DNA of 64,000 bases. Origin: JAGNRR01 sp965230665 (lineage in GTDB: Bacteria; Bacteroidota; Bacteroidia; Chitinophagales; Chitinophagaceae). How positions within the stretch are numbered: position 1 is the first letter of the stretch; each line of letters opens with the position of its first letter. Made by a program: the position numbers and the translations under genes. The DNA lies in assembly GCA_965230665.1 (NCBI GenBank), contig CBDDLM010000004.1:1922001-1986000 (forward strand), read 5' to 3'. Of the stretch, positions 16,608 through 25,427 are shown in pieces. Under the pieces are notes generated by a model. The model made no database searches and was not told the origin of the DNA. It saw only the letters and a list, made by a program, of their open reading frames with translations.

Positions 16608-18685
16608 AGCTGGATAATTTTTGCGCCTTCTGTGGCAACATAATGAGTTGGCAAATCTACTTCTTGTAATTGGCTTTTGAAGTCTTCTATTTTCCACAGC
16701 GGGATATTTCCGTCAATAATTATTTCTCTAGGGTGAATGAACTTCAATAATCTGCGCGTTTCGTATCTATGCAGATCGGACCATACAAGATAATCTACAG
16801 ATATTGGCTCCTTAATTTTTAGATTAGCTGATTTCTTGATCCTTAAAATTTTTTTGTTAGAAAAAGCAATGAAGTCAAATGCTTCATGAGTCTTCCAAAG
16901 AGGTGGCCTATAATAATTTGATTTTTTGATACCAAACAACAGATGACATGGTTTTAAACTATATTTTTCAAACTGTTCGAACAGACTGGAAGCCATTTGG
17001 TCTTGGGTGTAAGAGTTGGTTCCTGCCATATATTCGATATAAGGGTACTTTGCATTGTAGATCACTAGACCCTCTTGTTTTAAATGTTTTGACTTTCGGT
17101 TTATCGAGATGACCATAAAAGAAAAAAACAATAGGAGTGCTGCAGAACCATATATTTTCTTTTTAATTATAAACCAACCGGTTATTGAAAGCATAGCAGC
17201 AATTAACAGAAAGCATTGTGACTGGCTGATATATAGATTATCTAAACTTACAAATGGGAGCCTGGAGGTATAATCAATAATGTCGTTTAGACCATAAATT
17301 AGACAGGATACCAGTAGCCCTATAAACTTGGCTATGAAGGGGAGCATGGAAAAAAGAATTAGTAAGAATTCTCCATATATGATCAAGGTAACAACTGGTA
17401 TGGCTATAAGATTGGTAACAAGAAAAAGTGTTGGGGTTTGATGAAAATAATAAAGTGTAATGGGAAAAGTAAAGAGTTGTGCAGAAATTGAAACACAGCT
17501 TATCTGCCAGATTTTTTTTATCCATTGATTATTTGGCTTAAACCAATTGGTAAGAGGTTTATAAAGAAGAAAAATGCCCATTACTGCTGCATAGGAAAGT
17601 TGAAACCCAACCTCCCATAAAAGATTAGGTTGTAAGAGTAAAAGAAGAAACGCAGATGCGAGTAAAAAATTAAGATGCGAAGTTTTTCGAGGCACTAGTT
17701 GCCCCAATGCTAAAAAACTGAACATCACACTAGCTCTTTGTACGGATGGAGGAAAGGTTGTAATCAAAGCAAAGATCCACATGCTTATAAGAGCAATTAG
17801 TACTAAAAGACCTTTATTCTTTTTAAAGAAAGGAATCCAAGCTAAAAAGTACTGGACGCCTAAAAAGAAGATTCCCATATGTAAACCAGATATAGCGAGC
17901 AGGTGTACTAAACCCGTTTTGGTGTAACTATGATAAATATCCTGATCAATATCATTTCGATAACCTGTTAACAATGCTTGGGCAATACCTGCGGTGTTAG
18001 GCAATGTAATATAGTTTTTTAAAGTCTTATTGAGCTGCTCAGACCAATGAAGAAAAAAGTGCTTCCAGTTTGGCTTTTTTATATCAAGCTTTATCCATTC
18101 AGATTTGTTCAGAAAAGCTTGCTCATAGATTCCCTTGTTCTTGCAAAGTCTAGAATAGTTAAATGCTCCTGGATTTTTATTGTTTGAGATGGGGCTAAGC
18201 TTATTTATTGCTACGATTTCATCTCCAACCGTTAAGTTTAAACTTTCGGTTGTTTTATGAAAGTATAGAATGGCTTTTCCACAGGTTGATTGACTCCCCT
18301 TGCCATTATATATTTTTTTTATTCCTACAGTTGCCTTAAATGTTTTTTTTGTTTCCGTAAGCGGAGTTAGAATTTTCGCTCTGATTTTAGAGTCTGAGCT
18401 TAGGTAGTTCTTATACCAACTTCTCTTGTTCTCAATTTGGTGACTCCATATTGTCAAATAGCCTAAGCTTAACAATACTGCTTGTAATAAAATTCCACGA
18501 ACCCAGAATAACCTTATTCTTTGAGTTGCTGTTAGTGAATAAAAGAATAGGGCCCCTAATAAACTGCCAATAAATAGCCCAACGAAAAGAAGAGGACTTA
18601 TACTATGCAGTACCTTGTAGAGAATAATTCCTAAGAGGAACGGAGGCACGATGCGCAGAAAAGGAATACTGTGCACACGGCTCAT
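16604..18685 (-). CDS. comEC: ComEC/Rec2-family DNA uptake channel
   Basis: Inner-membrane channel for transformation. An N-terminal soluble DUF4131-like region with two or more membrane segments is followed by the Competence domain, marked by HLLAISGLHMGIFF near residue 250 and a run of about eight hydrophobic helices to roughly residue 530. The last 160 residues lack the HxHxDH metallo-beta-lactamase motif found in Bacillus ComEC, so no nuclease site is visible; this shorter form is common in Bacteroidota. It sits between a small lipoprotein gene (nine bases) and purH (four-base overlap). Confidence 0.9.
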   Translation of the reverse strand: MSRVHSIPFLRIVPPFLLGIILYKVLHSISPLLFVGLFIGSLLGALFFYSLTATQRIRLFWVRGILLQAVLLSLGYLTIWSHQIENKRSWYKNYLSSDSKIRAKILTPLTETKKTFKATVGIKKIYNGKGSQSTCGKAILYFHKTTESLNLTVGDEIVAINKLSPISNNKNPGAFNYSRLCKNKGIYEQAFLNKSEWIKLDIKKPNWKHFFLHWSEQLNKTLKNYITLPNTAGIAQALLTGYRNDIDQDIYHSYTKTGLVHLLAISGLHMGIFFLGVQYFLAWIPFFKKNKGLLVLIALISMWIFALITTFPPSVQRASVMFSFLALGQLVPRKTSHLNFLLASAFLLLLLQPNLLWEVGFQLSYAAVMGIFLLYKPLTNWFKPNNQWIKKIWQISCVSISAQLFTFPITLYYFHQTPTLFLVTNLIAIPVVTLIIYGEFLLILFSMLPFIAKFIGLLVSCLIYGLNDIIDYTSRLPFVSLDNLYISQSQCFLLIAAMLSITGWFIIKKKIYGSAALLLFFSFMVISINRKSKHLKQEGLVIYNAKYPYIEYMAGTNSYTQDQMASSLFEQFEKYSLKPCHLLFGIKKSNYYRPPLWKTHEAFDFIAFSNKKILRIKKSANLKIKEPISVDYLVWSDLHRYETRRLLKFIHPREIIIDGNIPLWKIEDFKSQLQEVDLPTHYVATEGAKIIQL

Positions 18686-18694
18686 TAAACATAT

Positions 18695-18898
18695 TTATTT
18701 TATCTGACACTGGCCCCAAACGTCGCCATACTCATTACATTTTGTTTTAGCATCATTCTTACGCAATTCTAACAATTCAAAACTAACACTATCAGAACCA
18801 GTAGGGGTTGAGCATTCACAAGTCCAGTCTTTTTTGCAAGACGTTGTTGATATTCCAATTAGAAGGAAGGCCGCTAATAGTAATAGAAGATTTTTCAT
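18695..18898 (-). CDS. Small Cys-containing lipoprotein
   Basis: ATG at 18898 begins a lipoprotein signal (MKNLLLLLAAFLLIGISTTSC); a longer frame adds four residues and runs into the -7 box. The mature peptide is only about 47 residues and keeps four more cysteines (CEC, C, C), possibly forming disulphides. Similar small lipoproteins of unknown function are frequent in Bacteroidota. It precedes comEC by nine bases on the same strand. Confidence 0.75.
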   Translation of the reverse strand: MKNLLLLLAAFLLIGISTTSCKKDWTCECSTPTGSDSVSFELLELRKNDAKTKCNEYGDVWGQCQIK

Positions 18899-18907
18899 AA
18901 TGAGTAC

Positions 18908-18915
18908 CAAAAATA
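18908..18915 (-). promoter_or_regulatory. -7 promoter box for the lipoprotein-comEC-purH unit
   Basis: On the minus strand this reads TATTTTTG, a perfect TAnnTTTG match, nine bases from the ATG at 18898. It lies in the short gap after the ABC exporter gene and gives the downstream genes their own promoter. Confidence 0.5.
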
Positions 18916-18937
18916 GTGTATTCTATGAGTTACACAA

Positions 18938-20776
18938 CTATTTTTCGTTGCTTTTCGAGATGTACTGCATATTTACGAGCTTCGCGTACAGACCATTTTG
19001 GGCTAGTAAATCCTCATGTTTACCACGTTCTTTTATTTCTCCTTTTTCTAATACGATGATTTCATCAGCATTTTGTATTGTACTTAGTCTATGTGCAATA
19101 ACAATAGAAGTACGGTTTTGCATTAGATTTTGAATAGCTTCCTGAACAATTTTTTCACTTACAGTATCTAGCGATGAGGTCGCTTCATCTAGAATGAGTA
19201 TGGGTGGGTTTTTATAGATCGCTCTTGCTATGGTGAGGCGTTGCTTCTCTCCACCACTCAATTTCATACCACGATCGCCAATATTTGTTTGAAGACCTTC
19301 TTCTTTTTCATTTACGAATGTGGCATTGGCAACTTTACAGCTGTCCAGTACTTTTTGGGGATCTATTTGATCATGTCCTAGACCAATATTATTTTCTATA
19401 CTATCGTTAAAAAGGATGGGCTCTTGAGATACTATACCCATAAGAGCCCGAAGGTTGTCAATTTTGTAGTCCTTAATGTTTATGCCATCTAATAAAACCT
19501 CACCGGTGTCAACCTCGTGAAAACGAGGAATTAAATCTACCAATGTACTTTTACCAGCGCCAGAGGCTCCTACTAATGCAAGACTTTGCCCCTTCTTAAC
19601 TTTTAAGTTGATGTTCTTTAGAATAGGTGCACCATCATATGAGAAGTTCACATTCTTAAGTTCGATTTCGTTTTCAAACGAACGAATTGTGCGTGCATTG
19701 GGTGTGTCTATAATAGGGTTTACCGCGGTTCGAATCTTATCGATTCGTTCAATGCTTGCTTTACCTCGTGCGACATTATAAAAATATTGCGAAAGTTTTT
19801 TTAATGGGTCCAGTAATTGCGTAAAAATTAAAATGAACAGTATAAAGGTTCCAGACGAAATGTCATTATTAAAAACCATACGTCCTCCAAACCAAAGAAT
19901 AACACATAATACCATAACCCCTAATACTTCTGAAGTAGGTGAGGCAGCTTCACGGCGAAGTGCTACGCTGTTTTGTGTTTTTACAAGTTCCTTATTTTGC
20001 TTTTGGAAGTTTTCAATTCGATTTTTTTCAGCACCAAATGCTTTTATAATACGTAATCCTCCCAAACTTTCATCTAACATAGAAATAAGATGACCGATAT
20101 AGCTTTGACTAGCGCTACTTTGTTTCTTCAATTCTTTACTAATTCGTCCAATAATGAGCCCAGCTATTGGAAGAAGAACAGCTAAAAAAAGAAACAACTT
20201 CCAACTCATGGAAAGCATGATCGCCAGATAAAAAATAACCAAAATCGGGATACCAAAAAGAAGTTCCATAACGGCAATAATGGATGCCTCCACTTCTAGG
20301 ACATCATTGCTCATACGTGAAATTATATCTCCTTTGCGCTCCTCACTAAAAAAGCCAATGGGTAGCGCTAAAGACTTTTTATAGAGATCTTCTCTGATAT
20401 CTTGCGTAATTCGATTTCTTAAGGGAGAGAGAACATATCGTGAAATATATAAGAACACATTTTTTAAGATAATAGCGGATAAAAGGACGGCTATAATAAA
20501 AAGAATAGCATATTCCTTCTGATTATTATTGTTGATAATGATCTGACTTAAGTGAAAGCCGAAGTATTCTTGTAATCCATCGGCACTAAATTCAAGTACT
20601 GGCTTTTGCGTGATTAATTGTTCCTTTTCTCCGAAAAGTAAGTTTAGAAAAGGGATTAGCATAGCAAGCGATACCAGTGAAAATATAGCCTGAAGTAGAT
20701 TAGCTATCGCATAAATAAATATATACGGCCATTTTCCTTTAATAAAGCTTTTGAATATGAGGAAGATGTCTCTCAT
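18938..20776 (-). CDS. ABC exporter, fused permease and ATPase (MsbA-like)
   Basis: A 612-residue half-transporter. Residues about 1-330 form six membrane helices of the type 1 exporter fold. The ATPase part has Walker A GASGAGKST, the signature LSGGEKQR, Walker B PPILILDEATSSLD and the H-loop IVIAHRLSTI. Such proteins act as dimers and often flip lipids or lipid A; the substrate here is inferred only from similarity to MsbA. It is divergent from rbfA, sharing a 36-base promoter region that contains a palindrome. Confidence 0.93.
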   Translation of the reverse strand: MRDIFLIFKSFIKGKWPYIFIYAIANLLQAIFSLVSLAMLIPFLNLLFGEKEQLITQKPVLEFSADGLQEYFGFHLSQIIINNNNQKEYAILFIIAVLLSAIILKNVFLYISRYVLSPLRNRITQDIREDLYKKSLALPIGFFSEERKGDIISRMSNDVLEVEASIIAVMELLFGIPILVIFYLAIMLSMSWKLFLFLAVLLPIAGLIIGRISKELKKQSSASQSYIGHLISMLDESLGGLRIIKAFGAEKNRIENFQKQNKELVKTQNSVALRREAASPTSEVLGVMVLCVILWFGGRMVFNNDISSGTFILFILIFTQLLDPLKKLSQYFYNVARGKASIERIDKIRTAVNPIIDTPNARTIRSFENEIELKNVNFSYDGAPILKNINLKVKKGQSLALVGASGAGKSTLVDLIPRFHEVDTGEVLLDGINIKDYKIDNLRALMGIVSQEPILFNDSIENNIGLGHDQIDPQKVLDSCKVANATFVNEKEEGLQTNIGDRGMKLSGGEKQRLTIARAIYKNPPILILDEATSSLDTVSEKIVQEAIQNLMQNRTSIVIAHRLSTIQNADEIIVLEKGEIKERGKHEDLLAQNGLYAKLVNMQYISKSNEK

Positions 20777-20784
20777 TATAAGGG

Positions 20785-20796
20785 TGTAAATTTACA
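20785..20796. promoter_or_regulatory. Palindromic promoter element between ABC exporter and rbfA
   Basis: TGTAAATTTACA is a perfect 12-base palindrome. Its core TAAATTTA is a one-mismatch TAnnTTTG box on either strand. On the minus strand it lies 10 bases before the ABC exporter ATG, so it may be that gene's promoter or an operator. Confidence 0.4.
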
Positions 20797-20800
20797 GCAT

Positions 20801-20808
20801 TAAATTTC
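20801..20808 (+). promoter_or_regulatory. -7-like box four bases before the rbfA start
   Basis: TAAATTTC differs from TAnnTTTG at the last base. It ends exactly four bases before the rbfA ATG, the same spacing as several other genes in the window, which predicts a leaderless mRNA. Confidence 0.4.
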
Positions 20809-20812
20809 GGGA

Positions 20813-21181
20813 ATGGAAGAAAGTAAACGACAAAAGCAGGTAGGGCGTATGCTCGAACAAGAACTTAACGAAATTTTCAGAAAGAAGGGTTGGAATATCA
20901 TGGGCCGTGGCATGATTTCCATCTCAAAAGTGCGTGTAACACCTGATCTTGCTGAGGCAAAAATATACATCAGTATGTTCCAGATTGAGGATAATGATAA
21001 GATGCTTCAGACCATCGAATCAAATGCATGGGAGGTTAGAAAAGATTTAGGCATGCGCTTAAAAAATAATGTCAGAAAAGTACCCACATTAACCTTTTAT
21101 GATGACGATACTCTTGAATATGTTTCTAAGATAGAGCAGGTCTTAAACAAGCTAAAATCAGAGAAAAAGGATAAAGAGTAG
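20813..21181 (+). CDS. rbfA: 30S ribosome-binding factor RbfA
   Basis: Late-stage maturation factor for the small ribosomal subunit, binding near 16S rRNA helix 1. The 122-residue protein shows the single KH-like domain: N-terminal KRQKQVGRMLEQELNEIF, then ISISKVRVTPDLAEAKIYIS, and RLKNNVRKVPTLTFYDDDT. Length is typical. Divergent from the ABC exporter. The following 157 bases hold no gene that I can support. Confidence 0.96.
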   Translation: MEESKRQKQVGRMLEQELNEIFRKKGWNIMGRGMISISKVRVTPDLAEAKIYISMFQIEDNDKMLQTIESNAWEVRKDLGMRLKNNVRKVPTLTFYDDDTLEYVSKIEQVLNKLKSEKKDKE

Positions 21182-21338
21182 GAGGTAAAAACTTTTTTTC
21201 ATTGTCCCAATGTTTTCATATGCAAAACAATACATATATTTAATAATTATATAGCACTATTTTGGTCTCATTTTTGTAGTAGAATTAAGGAGAGAAGGCT
21301 ATTTCGGACCTCTGGTCTCTTCTTGACCTTGTTTTATT

Positions 21339-24300
21339 ATGAAAAAACTACTATATACTATTCTGTCTTGCATTTTATTGTTTCTTCTATGGAGCAACAA
21401 AGTGTCGGCTACACATGCCGCCGGAGGAGAGCTTTTGTATGAACATGTTAGCGGCAACACCTACAAGTTTGTTTTTAAGTTCTACAGAGATTGTAGCGGA
21501 ATTAACGCTCCGATGAGCCATCGTATGTGTTTCGTAAACACATGTAATGTTACATCACCTCAAACGGTTTTTTTACAAAGGACATCAGGTCCTGTTCTGG
21601 TAAATGGGGATTGTCCCAATATTTCAACCAATTGTACCACACCAAATGGTCTCCCAAGTTATGAGGAGTATATCTATGAAGCAAACGTTACACTAAGCGA
21701 AACCTGTAATTCTTGGCGTTTTTGGGTAAACCACAATGCTCGAAACCCAATGAACTTCTTAAACGGAACGAACCTATATGTAGAAACTTCTTTCGACAAC
21801 ACAATCAGTAATTTAGATAATTCACCAACGTTCAATCGTTTACCAGTACCTTATTGCTGCGTAAATACTCCCTTCGTATATGATAATGGAGCTTCAGATG
21901 TGGATGGTGATTCACTTGTGTACGAGTCTATTATGCCACGTACGCACCCTGTATTCAATAATTGTCCGTCATCACCACCTCAGCTTTGTACATATCCTAC
22001 TTACACACCAGCTTTAAATTTTGCAACAAACCCTTTACCGTGCAATAATTCTTTTGTTCTGAACCCCAGCACTGGATTGTTTTCTATGACGCCAACTGCC
22101 CAGGGTAAAGGCGTTATCGCCATTAAGGTAAGTCAATATAGAAATGGACAACTCATAGGTTATATCGTTCGAGATATACAAACAATTGTCCTATCCTGTA
22201 ATATAGCAACACCTACACTTGCGATTGATACGAACTCCTTAGTTCAATGTAATTATCGTAATGACACGATCAGAGCCTGCGCTGAGAATAATTTTACGTT
22301 TTGTTTTAATACAGTTTCTTCCGATCCATCTTCTTTAATATCAATTCAATCTAATATCAATTCGTTTTCAACACCTTCTTCATTGAATCATCAGAATATG
22401 AATACGGATTCGGTGAATAGCTGTTTTAATTGGACGCCAAGTTTGGCTGATACGGGCTGGCATTATTTAAACTTGTCCGTTACCGATTCTATCTGTCGAC
22501 CTATCGGGGTACTGAATACTGATACGTTTACCCGTATTATACCAATTTATATCATGCCTAAAATGAAGGTTACAGAAAACCAGACGGTTTGTGAACCCAA
22601 CACCTATATGGGTTACTCACAGACAGGAACTTATATCGATACCTTCATTAATCAATGGGGGTGTGATAGTATTCGCACTTTAAATCTCACCGTCACACCA
22701 CGAAACTATACAACGATCAATATGTCAATTTGCTCTCCGGGGAGTTTTATGGGTTATAGTCAGAGTGGTACCTATGTGGATACATTTACTAACACTCAAG
22801 GATGTGATAGTATTCGTACGTTAAACCTAATTGTTAACAATCAATATACCTATACAATTAATCAAACAATTTGTTGGAATGACTCATTCCTCGGTTACTC
22901 TCAAACGGGTACTTATACAGACACGTTTAGCAATATACAAGGTTGTGATAGCATTCGAACGCTGAACTTAGTCGTCACACCTTTAGCGATTGATACAATC
23001 AATCAAACAATTTGTGAACCTGCTTCATATCTGGGCTATTCTCAAACGGGTACTTACATCGATACTTTAACAACAACGGCTGGTTGTGATAGTGTAAGGG
23101 TATTAAACCTGGTTGTAACACCAAGAAGCTACTTTGCTTTAAACTACACAATATGTGCACCTGATACATTTATGGGCTACTGGCAGAGTGGAGTTTATAT
23201 TGACACTTTTACAAGTGCATCAGGTTGTGATAGTATTCATACCCTAGTACTTACCGTAAATGCATCTAGTCCTCAAACAATACTTAATGAGATTATCTGT
23301 GAACCGAACACCTTTTTAGGCTATTCACAGACGGGTACTTATATCGATACTTTTACAAATATTGTGGGCTGTGATAGTGTTCGTATTATTAATCTGACTG
23401 TCCATTCGAAATCATATGATACGATTCAACAAACAATTTGTTCTCCAAACTCATATATAGGTTATTCCCAAAGTGGTACTTATGTAGATACTTTAGTTAA
23501 TGCAGCGGGTTGTGATAGTATTCGTACATTGATTCTTACTGTACTTCCTACTACAGATACGATAATTACCGAAAGTATTTGCGAACCGAACTCATATCTT
23601 GGTTATAATCAAACGGGTACTTACATCGATACCTTGATAGGATCTAACGGTTGTGACAGCATACGAACATTGAACTTAACCGTTATTCCACGTACATATA
23701 GTTCTTTTCAAGAGGTAATTTGTGAGCCCAATACGTTCTTCGGCTATTCTCAAAGCGGTACTTACACAGATACCTTTATAAATGCAGCGGGTTGTGATAG
23801 CATTCGAACCTTGAATTTAATCGTTCATCCAATTCAGTATACAACGATCTCTACGTCTATCTGCTTTCCGAATTCTTATATGGGATATTCTCAAAGTGGT
23901 ACTTATGTAGATACTTTTTCTACAATACAAGGTTGTGATAGCATAAGAACGCTTCAGTTAACTGTATTACAACTGTCCGATACAACGATAACGCAAAGTA
24001 TATGTGAACCAAACAGTTTCCTAGGTTATACTCAAAGTGGTACCTATATAGATACGTTTACAAATACCGTAGGTTGCGATAGCATAAGAACATTACATTT
24101 GACCGTTATTCCAAGAACGTATAGCACAATTCAACAAAGTATTTGCGAACCAAACAATTTCTTAGGTTATACTCAAAGTGGGATCTACGTAGATACTTTA
24201 GTCAATGCTGCAGGGTGTGATAGTATTCGTACGTTAAACTTAATCGTTTATCCAATATTGAATACCAATGTAACTATGACAATTTGCGAACCTGATAGTT

Positions 24301-25424
24301 TTATGGGTTATAACCAGAGTGGTACCTATGTCGACACGTTTGCAAGCATTCAAGGTTGTGATAGTATTCGCACGCTCGTACTAACTGTTCTCCCAATTAC
24401 CTATCTTACAATTGATACTGTTCTTTGTTACCCTAGCAGTATTTTCGGATATTCCATGTCCGGAACCTATTATGATACTTTGTCTAATGCCGTAGGTTGC
24501 GAGTTAAGAAGAACACTAAATCTAATCGTACAACAACCCTATTTATTTGATACAACAGTCGTGCTTTGTCAAGGTGAAGAGTACTTAATAAATGGAAGAC
24601 AACTGCGTTCAGAGGGAGTATATACGGATAGTCTAACAACTATTCATGGGTGTGATTCTATAATTATTACAAGAGTTGTTGTGATTGATATTCCCCAACC
24701 TGACCTAGGGCCTAATCAAGAAATTTGTAATGGTGATTCTGTTCGACTGATGCCTGGTGGTTTTGATAATTATCTTTGGAATACTGGAGACACGAACCAA
24801 GTGAAGTTTGTTGGGCAAAGTGGACAATATATTGTAAGAGTACAGAATAACGGAAATAGATGTTTTAAGCATGATACGATAGAGATTGTAGTACATGATT
24901 TTCCTGAGTTAAGTATTCGTGTGGTAGATGATCCACCATGTATGGGAAGCTATGTTACACTTGAAGGAAGTGGAGCGGCAAACTACTCTTGGTATCTTCC
25001 TCCAAAGTTCAGAGCGCCATATGGAACAACTTCTTCGATAGAATGGTTTGCGGGTAAAGAACGCCAGGAGATCATGTTAATTGGTTGGGATCTGGAGCAA
25101 TGTAAGGACACAGCTGAGGCAAGCTTATTAGCCACAGATTGCTGTGGTAATATCGTAATTCCAAATGCTTTTACGCCAAATGGAGATGGATTGAATGATA
25201 AATACGGTTTAGTATTAAATCCTCAAATTGAAAAACTGGAATTCTCGATTTTTAATCGTTGGGGGCAACTCATCTTTAGAACGAACTCATTTTACGAAAA
25301 GTGGGATGGTACTTACAAAGGAGAACCGTGTGAAATGGGCACGTATTATTATATAATTCGGTCGAAATGCTATACCCAGCAGGAGCCTAAAATGTATAAA
25401 GGAGATGTACATCTGGTCAAATAG
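21339..25424 (+). CDS. Giant T9SS type B surface protein with tandem 47-residue repeats
   Basis: A 1361-residue secreted protein. The signal peptide (KKLLYTILSCILLFLLWSNK, cleaved near VSA) leads to an N-terminal domain starting THAAGGELLYEH, seen at the start of many Bacteroidota surface proteins. Residues about 417-1075 are 14 tandem repeats of 47 residues (one of 48), each containing ICEPN, GYSQSGTYVDTF and GCDSIRTLNL; a diverged fifteenth copy follows. The end carries a CHU_C/type B sorting domain (IPNAFTPNGDGLNDKYG, FNRWGQLIF). Two conserved cysteines per repeat suggest intradomain disulphides. A likely adhesin or structural filament; the partner is unknown. Confidence 0.88.
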   Translation: MKKLLYTILSCILLFLLWSNKVSATHAAGGELLYEHVSGNTYKFVFKFYRDCSGINAPMSHRMCFVNTCNVTSPQTVFLQRTSGPVLVNGDCPNISTNCTTPNGLPSYEEYIYEANVTLSETCNSWRFWVNHNARNPMNFLNGTNLYVETSFDNTISNLDNSPTFNRLPVPYCCVNTPFVYDNGASDVDGDSLVYESIMPRTHPVFNNCPSSPPQLCTYPTYTPALNFATNPLPCNNSFVLNPSTGLFSMTPTAQGKGVIAIKVSQYRNGQLIGYIVRDIQTIVLSCNIATPTLAIDTNSLVQCNYRNDTIRACAENNFTFCFNTVSSDPSSLISIQSNINSFSTPSSLNHQNMNTDSVNSCFNWTPSLADTGWHYLNLSVTDSICRPIGVLNTDTFTRIIPIYIMPKMKVTENQTVCEPNTYMGYSQTGTYIDTFINQWGCDSIRTLNLTVTPRNYTTINMSICSPGSFMGYSQSGTYVDTFTNTQGCDSIRTLNLIVNNQYTYTINQTICWNDSFLGYSQTGTYTDTFSNIQGCDSIRTLNLVVTPLAIDTINQTICEPASYLGYSQTGTYIDTLTTTAGCDSVRVLNLVVTPRSYFALNYTICAPDTFMGYWQSGVYIDTFTSASGCDSIHTLVLTVNASSPQTILNEIICEPNTFLGYSQTGTYIDTFTNIVGCDSVRIINLTVHSKSYDTIQQTICSPNSYIGYSQSGTYVDTLVNAAGCDSIRTLILTVLPTTDTIITESICEPNSYLGYNQTGTYIDTLIGSNGCDSIRTLNLTVIPRTYSSFQEVICEPNTFFGYSQSGTYTDTFINAAGCDSIRTLNLIVHPIQYTTISTSICFPNSYMGYSQSGTYVDTFSTIQGCDSIRTLQLTVLQLSDTTITQSICEPNSFLGYTQSGTYIDTFTNTVGCDSIRTLHLTVIPRTYSTIQQSICEPNNFLGYTQSGIYVDTLVNAAGCDSIRTLNLIVYPILNTNVTMTICEPDSFMGYNQSGTYVDTFASIQGCDSIRTLVLTVLPITYLTIDTVLCYPSSIFGYSMSGTYYDTLSNAVGCELRRTLNLIVQQPYLFDTTVVLCQGEEYLINGRQLRSEGVYTDSLTTIHGCDSIIITRVVVIDIPQPDLGPNQEICNGDSVRLMPGGFDNYLWNTGDTNQVKFVGQSGQYIVRVQNNGNRCFKHDTIEIVVHDFPELSIRVVDDPPCMGSYVTLEGSGAANYSWYLPPKFRAPYGTTSSIEWFAGKERQEIMLIGWDLEQCKDTAEASLLATDCCGNIVIPNAFTPNGDGLNDKYGLVLNPQIEKLEFSIFNRWGQLIFRTNSFYEKWDGTYKGEPCEMGTYYYIIRSKCYTQQEPKMYKGDVHLVK
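22587..24563 (+). repeat. 14 tandem 141-base coding repeats
   Basis: Each unit encodes 47 residues; unit 5 has one extra codon. Units begin at 22587, 22728, 22869, 23010, 23151, 23295 and then every 141 bases. Units 8-10 (23577-23999) and 11-13 (24000-24422) resemble each other in order, pointing to a 423-base three-unit duplication. DNA identity is moderate because of synonymous change. Confidence 0.92.
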
Positions 25425-25427
25425 ACC

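Noticed and set aside
16608..16697. Longer N-terminus of purH
   Set aside because: The extra 30 residues are rich in Arg and Cys, lie in the comEC 3' end and do not match the family; the ATG at 16607 gives an ATGA overlap.
22587..24563. Regular repeats that might suggest a CRISPR array or satellite
   Set aside because: The 141-base units are in frame, encode a conserved 47-residue motif, and diverge mainly at synonymous or loop positions. There are no short identical repeats with unique spacers and no cas genes.
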